Shown: in pieces, positions 7,901 to 9,714 of the stretch
How positions within the stretch are numbered: position 1 is the stretch's first letter
How the letters are laid out: every line of letters begins with the position of its first letter
From: Myxococcales bacterium
Lineage (GTDB): Bacteria > Myxococcota > Polyangia > Fen-1088
Direction: 5' to 3'
DNA: 9,714 bases
NCBI GenBank assembly: GCA_003157315.1
Contig: PMJE01000339.1
Span: forward strand, 1-9,714
Made by a program: the position numbers and the translations under genes
The notes under the pieces: model-generated
What the model saw: the letters and a program-made list of their open reading frames with translations, nothing else
Databases searched by the model: none
Told to the model about the DNA's origin: nothing

Positions 7901-8332
7901 ACCGATGGGACTACCTACTACTATGAGGTTTCTGCCCAAAACGCTGGCGGCGTTTGTAGCTCGGCCAATTCCGGTGCGTCGTCCGCTGCTACACCAAGGG
8001 ATTGCAGGGTGGTTTCGGGCGCCACCCCGCTCGCGCCGGCGCCGTCGGCCGGCCACACAGGGAAGTTCAATACCACTGGCGCGATATGTTTCGTGACCTG
8101 CGATAGCATTACTGATGGCTTCCAGTGCTATGCCACAACCAGTCGCACGATCAAGATCAACGGCAGTTCAGTGAGTTGCGGGTCCTTGCCAACTGCTGCG
8201 GCCAAGACCCCTCCCTACACCGTCATCGACATCACCGCCGGAACGACTGGGAGTGACCAGGACGAGATATGGTGGTGGGGCACCTACTACGCCGGCACCT
8301 GCACAATTCCTGTCGCCGGCCTGGATTTCTAG
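4913..8332 (+). CDS. Lipoprotein with disintegrin-like Cys repeats and eight FN3 domains
   Basis: This is a 1139-aa putative surface adhesin or binding protein. A signal peptide with Arg3, a hydrophobic core and the lipobox IGAC predicts export, lipidation and envelope anchoring. Next comes an Asp-phased linker: hexapeptide units starting with D at about 71-106, then seven Asp spaced exactly four apart from 119 to 143. Residues 149-284 hold four Cys repeats of period 32, pattern C-R-x5-C-D-x2-E-x-C-x-G-x4-C-P. This resembles the disintegrin domain of animal ADAM and snake-venom proteins. Residues about 290-1030 are eight fibronectin type III domains of about 92 aa, each with a TTYYYVV-like F strand and an extra Cys pair. 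The C-terminal ~105 residues are Cys-rich, end in a region with Trp-Trp-Trp (1120-1122), and resemble C-terminal modules on secreted myxobacterial hydrolases, possibly carbohydrate-binding (inference). No catalytic domain is visible. A 167-bp gap separates it from the ATPase gene; it converges on the DsbD-like gene. Confidence 0.88.
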   Translation: MMRSFAAFSWAVSLVWIGACVNVDKPAAVVLCEGSDSGCTNRVVDARTGSEAQPGRDAERNSDVNPGSVQDAPAARDGLAVQDAPVVKDGVAVLDGPAVQDVSTIPGAETGGSPDSVPDRAQDAAQDLPRDVAQDAARDVATDLASGACWGASGPVPSGTVCRKALGPCDVDEVCDGVSAACPPDQYAPATTICRAVAGLCDIAESCTGTSPDCPVDAVLTPGTLCRAAAGPCDVAESCSGTDPRCPDDLMAPAVTICRASTDGNHCDPAETCTGSSVSCPADVVYVLPGAPTNVGAVAGIQQATISWDLVAGATGYNVKRSPTSGSGYTTQGEPPTATAAPYVNTGLTGGTTYYYVVSSVNTISTCESANSLETSVTPTGACIPPAAPTLTATASNGQVLLTWTASAGATSYTVTRSTTAGTGYLFQTTTTSTSYSDINVSNGTTYYYVVTASNGTCSSVYSNEIPASPTCTPPATPTNLVAVANNGSVALTWTAPIGAVSYRISRSTTAGSGYGLVGTSSTASYTDATVVNGTTYYYVVAASNGMCNSGYSAEVSATPKCSPPSVPTGLLVTPGDGQITLTWTPSTGGAISYLVKRSRTPGGPYTDSSATVTSAAFTDTNLVDGTTYYYVVYANGSCTSNPSAEVSAKPVCTPPSAPTNLLASPGDGQITLSWTAPTTGNVVSYTLTRTTAGADSHTDIPNLKATTYQDSPLTNGTTYSYVVSASNGTCLSVPSVRASATPVKSCNLLAPIGVTAVAGNQQVTISWSAPDGGSLSYVVKRGAAAGGPYTTVVPNPNPAGTIDTAVSNGTTYYYVVTASDGVCTSPNSNEVTAKPVCIPPTAPTGVTATANNSNGNITVGWSTVNLATGYTVSRGTSASGPFTAVSTNQTAATFTDLGTGLTAGITYYYVVSACNASGTCVSSNSTPAVSAVSCSSPGVPSGVKATAGIGRATVSWTASTGGPTSYTVSRRTGTTGSFGVIKTAVTATSYVDSNVTDGTTYYYEVSAQNAGGVCSSANSGASSAATPRDCRVVSGATPLAPAPSAGHTGKFNTTGAICFVTCDSITDGFQCYATTSRTIKINGSSVSCGSLPTAAAKTPPYTVIDITAGTTGSDQDEIWWWGTYYAGTCTIPVAGLDF
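5123..5341 (+). repeat. Asp-phased low-complexity linker (6-aa then 4-aa period)
   Basis: The segment encodes DAPAAR, DGLAVQ, DAPVVK, DGVAVL, DGPAVQ and DVSTIP, an Asp-led hexapeptide series. After a short Gly/Ser/Pro interruption the phase becomes Asp every four residues (D119 to D143, with AAQ, VAQ, AAR or VAT between them). It probably spaces the globular domains from the lipid anchor. Similar D/A-rich linkers are common in myxobacterial lipoproteins. Confidence 0.6.
5396..5757 (+). repeat. Four tandem disintegrin-like Cys repeats (32-residue period)
   Basis: Repeat-initial cysteines fall at residues 162, 194, 226 and 258, an exact 32-residue spacing. Inside each repeat further Cys occur at +7, +13 and +20; the last copy has one inserted residue, giving 266, 272 and 279. 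Conserved residues are R after the first Cys, D after the second, E two before the third, G after the third, and P after the fourth. An additional lone Cys at 149 precedes the array. The nucleotide copies are well diverged, so the duplication is old. Confidence 0.75.
5780..8005 (+). repeat. Eight tandem FN3 domain repeats with conserved Cys pairs
   Basis: Each unit begins with a P-x2-[PV]-like boundary, has a TW or SW near the B/C strands and a TTYYYVV-type motif (TTYSYVV in unit 5, ITYYYVV in 7, TTYYYEV in 8), and ends near a Cys. All eight have one Cys shortly after the YYYVV strand and a second about 14-20 residues later at the domain junction, often C-x-P-P. Eight copies are visible between residues about 290 and 1031. 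The DNA copies differ at many synonymous sites, for example alternating TAC and TAT in the Tyr run. Confidence 0.85.
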
Positions 8333-8340
8333 CCGCAGGA

Positions 8341-8355
8341 CCGCGTGAGACGCGG
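8341..8355. other. Hairpin between convergent genes
   Basis: CCGCGT (8341-8346) and ACGCGG (8350-8355) are perfect complements around a GAG loop. They lie inside the 28-bp gap between the lipoprotein stop (8332) and the stop of the opposite-strand gene (8361). A T-run is absent on both sides, so any terminator role would be non-canonical, but the location suits a shared bidirectional 3' end. Confidence 0.4.
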
Positions 8356-8360
8356 AGTCG

Positions 8361-9713
8361 CTACTTGCGATTCGTCGCCGTCTGCGCCTCGAGTAGGGCG
8401 TTTCTGAAGGCGCGCCAGGGGACCAGGTTGTCGATGCGACCCACGATCTGGCCGCCGGGCGCGAGAAACCGCACCGCCGGCAGGGTGGAGACGCCGTAGC
8501 GATCTTTAAGAGCGGGCAGGGCATCGTCCTGGTCTTCGCGGGTCAGGTCGATCTTCACCAGGACAAAGTCCTCCAGCAGGGCGGCGATCTCGGGCCGGGC
8601 AAACACGCTGACCTCGAATTCTCGACAGGGCAGGCACCAGTCGGCGGTGAAATCTATCACCACCGGTTTCCCCCTGACCCGCGCGTGGGCCAAACCAGCG
8701 GCTTCTGTGGGCAACCAGTGGAGGATCAGCTTGGGGGTCAAGACGTAGTTGATAGCGGCAAACAGGCCAGCCACTGTCAGCGCGATAGCGAGCGCTTTGC
8801 GCATGCGGGTGCGTGAGCCCGCGTGAAACGAAAGGTGGACGGCGCCCAACATGATCCCCAACCCAACCACAACAATGGCCGCAGCCAGGAAAACCGGCGA
8901 CCGGCCGGTCAACTGCGCCAGGGGCGGAAACACGACCCTCAAGTAGTAGAGGCCGGCCACAACCAGCGCGATGCCGAAGATGCTCTTCACGCCCTCCATC
9001 CAGGCGCCCGACTTCGGAAGGTGTAGCGAAAAGCCTGCGATGGCCCAGAAGGGGACACCGATCCCGGCCGCGTAGGTGGCAAGCAGCAAGAAGCCCCGTA
9101 CAGCGTCGCGCGTGGTTGCCACGTAGGCGAGAATTCCGGCCAAGGGCGGCCCGGTGCACGGCGCAGCGATGAGTCCACCGACCAGGCCCATGAGAAACGC
9201 GCCGAGAAAACCGCGTCCGCCCACCCGTGCCAGGCGTTGCTGCAGACCCGAGGGAAGTGCCAAATCGAAGCCACCGAACATCGATGCCGCCATGGCGAAG
9301 AAGAAGAGCGCGAGCGGCACCACTACCCAGGGGTTGGCCAGAAACGTTCCGAACGCCCTCCCCAGCAGCGCGAAGCTCGTGCCCAGTGTGCCGAACATTG
9401 TGGCGATTCCCGCTACATATAGCGTCGCCAGGGCAACCGCATGGACGCGTGGCACACCGCCGTGGCCGCCGAACACGCTGATGGTGATGGGAATCATGGG
9501 ATAGACGCAAGGGGTGAGGGAGGTGAGAAAGCCTGCCGTGAATGCGAAGAGGAAAGCGCTCACAACTCCGCGCCCGGCAGCGTCGGAGAACGCCTCCGCA
9601 TGTGCCACGGCCGGGGCCAAGATGGCCAAGGCCAGTAGAGCCAGCGTGATGGCCAGCCGGCGGCCGGGACCAGTCGCGTGGGGAGCCGGGCGGCTCTGCC
9701 GGCCGCGCACCAT
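8361..9713 (-). CDS. dsbD: DsbD/CcdA-type thiol:disulfide transporter with thioredoxin domain
   Basis: This protein moves electrons from cytoplasmic thioredoxin through the inner membrane to periplasmic thiol proteins. The N-terminus has arginines, a hydrophobic core and an AHA-E site typical of signal cleavage near residue 39. About eight membrane segments follow between residues 50 and 322. They carry the transporter motifs TPCVYPMIP (Cys69) and APCTGPPLAG (Cys186), equivalent to the paired membrane cysteines of DsbD. The C-terminal domain (about 340-450) is thioredoxin-like, with DFTADWCLPC (Cys360 and Cys363) and the cis-proline motif STLPAV. The N-terminal periplasmic domain of classical DsbD (nDsbD) is missing: only about 12 residues separate the signal site from the first membrane segment. 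It is thus a shorter variant of 450 aa against about 560 in E. coli. The ATG is at the window edge, so a more upstream start or upstream partner cannot be excluded and no RBS is visible. Family assignment is secure; the in vivo acceptor is unknown. Confidence 0.87.
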   Translation of the reverse strand: MVRGRQSRPAPHATGPGRRLAITLALLALAILAPAVAHAEAFSDAAGRGVVSAFLFAFTAGFLTSLTPCVYPMIPITISVFGGHGGVPRVHAVALATLYVAGIATMFGTLGTSFALLGRAFGTFLANPWVVVPLALFFFAMAASMFGGFDLALPSGLQQRLARVGGRGFLGAFLMGLVGGLIAAPCTGPPLAGILAYVATTRDAVRGFLLLATYAAGIGVPFWAIAGFSLHLPKSGAWMEGVKSIFGIALVVAGLYYLRVVFPPLAQLTGRSPVFLAAAIVVVGLGIMLGAVHLSFHAGSRTRMRKALAIALTVAGLFAAINYVLTPKLILHWLPTEAAGLAHARVRGKPVVIDFTADWCLPCREFEVSVFARPEIAALLEDFVLVKIDLTREDQDDALPALKDRYGVSTLPAVRFLAPGGQIVGRIDNLVPWRAFRNALLEAQTATNRK

Positions 9714-9714
9714 C

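Noticed and set aside
5970..7930. Possible CRISPR-like or recent tandem DNA repeat from the recurring ACCTACTACTA-type segments
   Set aside because: The units are about 275 bp apart, coding, and diverged at synonymous positions; they are the F strands of FN3 domains.

Overview
The window is GC-rich, uses TTG/GTG as well as ATG starts, and encodes long secreted lipoproteins built from repeated extracellular domains plus a STAND-type ATPase with TPR repeats. This combination suggests a member of the Myxococcota (former Deltaproteobacteria). That is inference from composition and gene style; no rRNA or marker gene is present.

Layout, left to right. (1) 30-1436 (+): probable lipoprotein or secreted protein with three PPC-like (pre-peptidase C-terminal) beta-sandwich modules; its true start may lie before the window. 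(2) 1437-1868: non-coding. It holds a ~120-bp imperfect inverted repeat (1472-1590) of the 'CTCTGTG' intergenic repeat type, followed by about 280 bp with no recognisable feature. (3) 1869-2054 (+): a 61-residue charged protein starting MLEPWIIDQIRRR and ending RGVVIIAM, with a good ribosome-binding site. (4) 2130 (or 2106)-4745 (+): an ~870-residue NTPase with Walker A and B motifs, followed by about seven 40-residue TPR-like repeats. (5) 4913-8332 (+): a 1139-residue lipoprotein. It has a lipobox, an Asp-phased linker, four 32-residue disintegrin-like Cys repeats, eight FN3 domains each with an extra Cys pair, and a Trp/Cys-rich C-terminal domain. (6) 8361-9713 (-): a DsbD/CcdA-type thiol:disulfide transporter with a C-terminal thioredoxin domain, convergent with gene 5 and separated from it by 28 bp containing a small hairpin.

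How the genes relate. Genes 1, 3, 4 and 5 are on the same strand, but the gaps between them make one operon unlikely, except possibly 3 with 4. Genes 1 and 5 are envelope or surface proteins. Gene 6 carries reducing power into the periplasm, where Cys-rich proteins such as gene 5 would form and correct disulfides; this functional link is only suggestive. The most unusual object is gene 5, which combines animal-like disintegrin repeats with Cys-modified FN3 repeats on an anchored lipoprotein. I see no CRISPR array, transposase, prophage, tRNA, rRNA or clear defence system.
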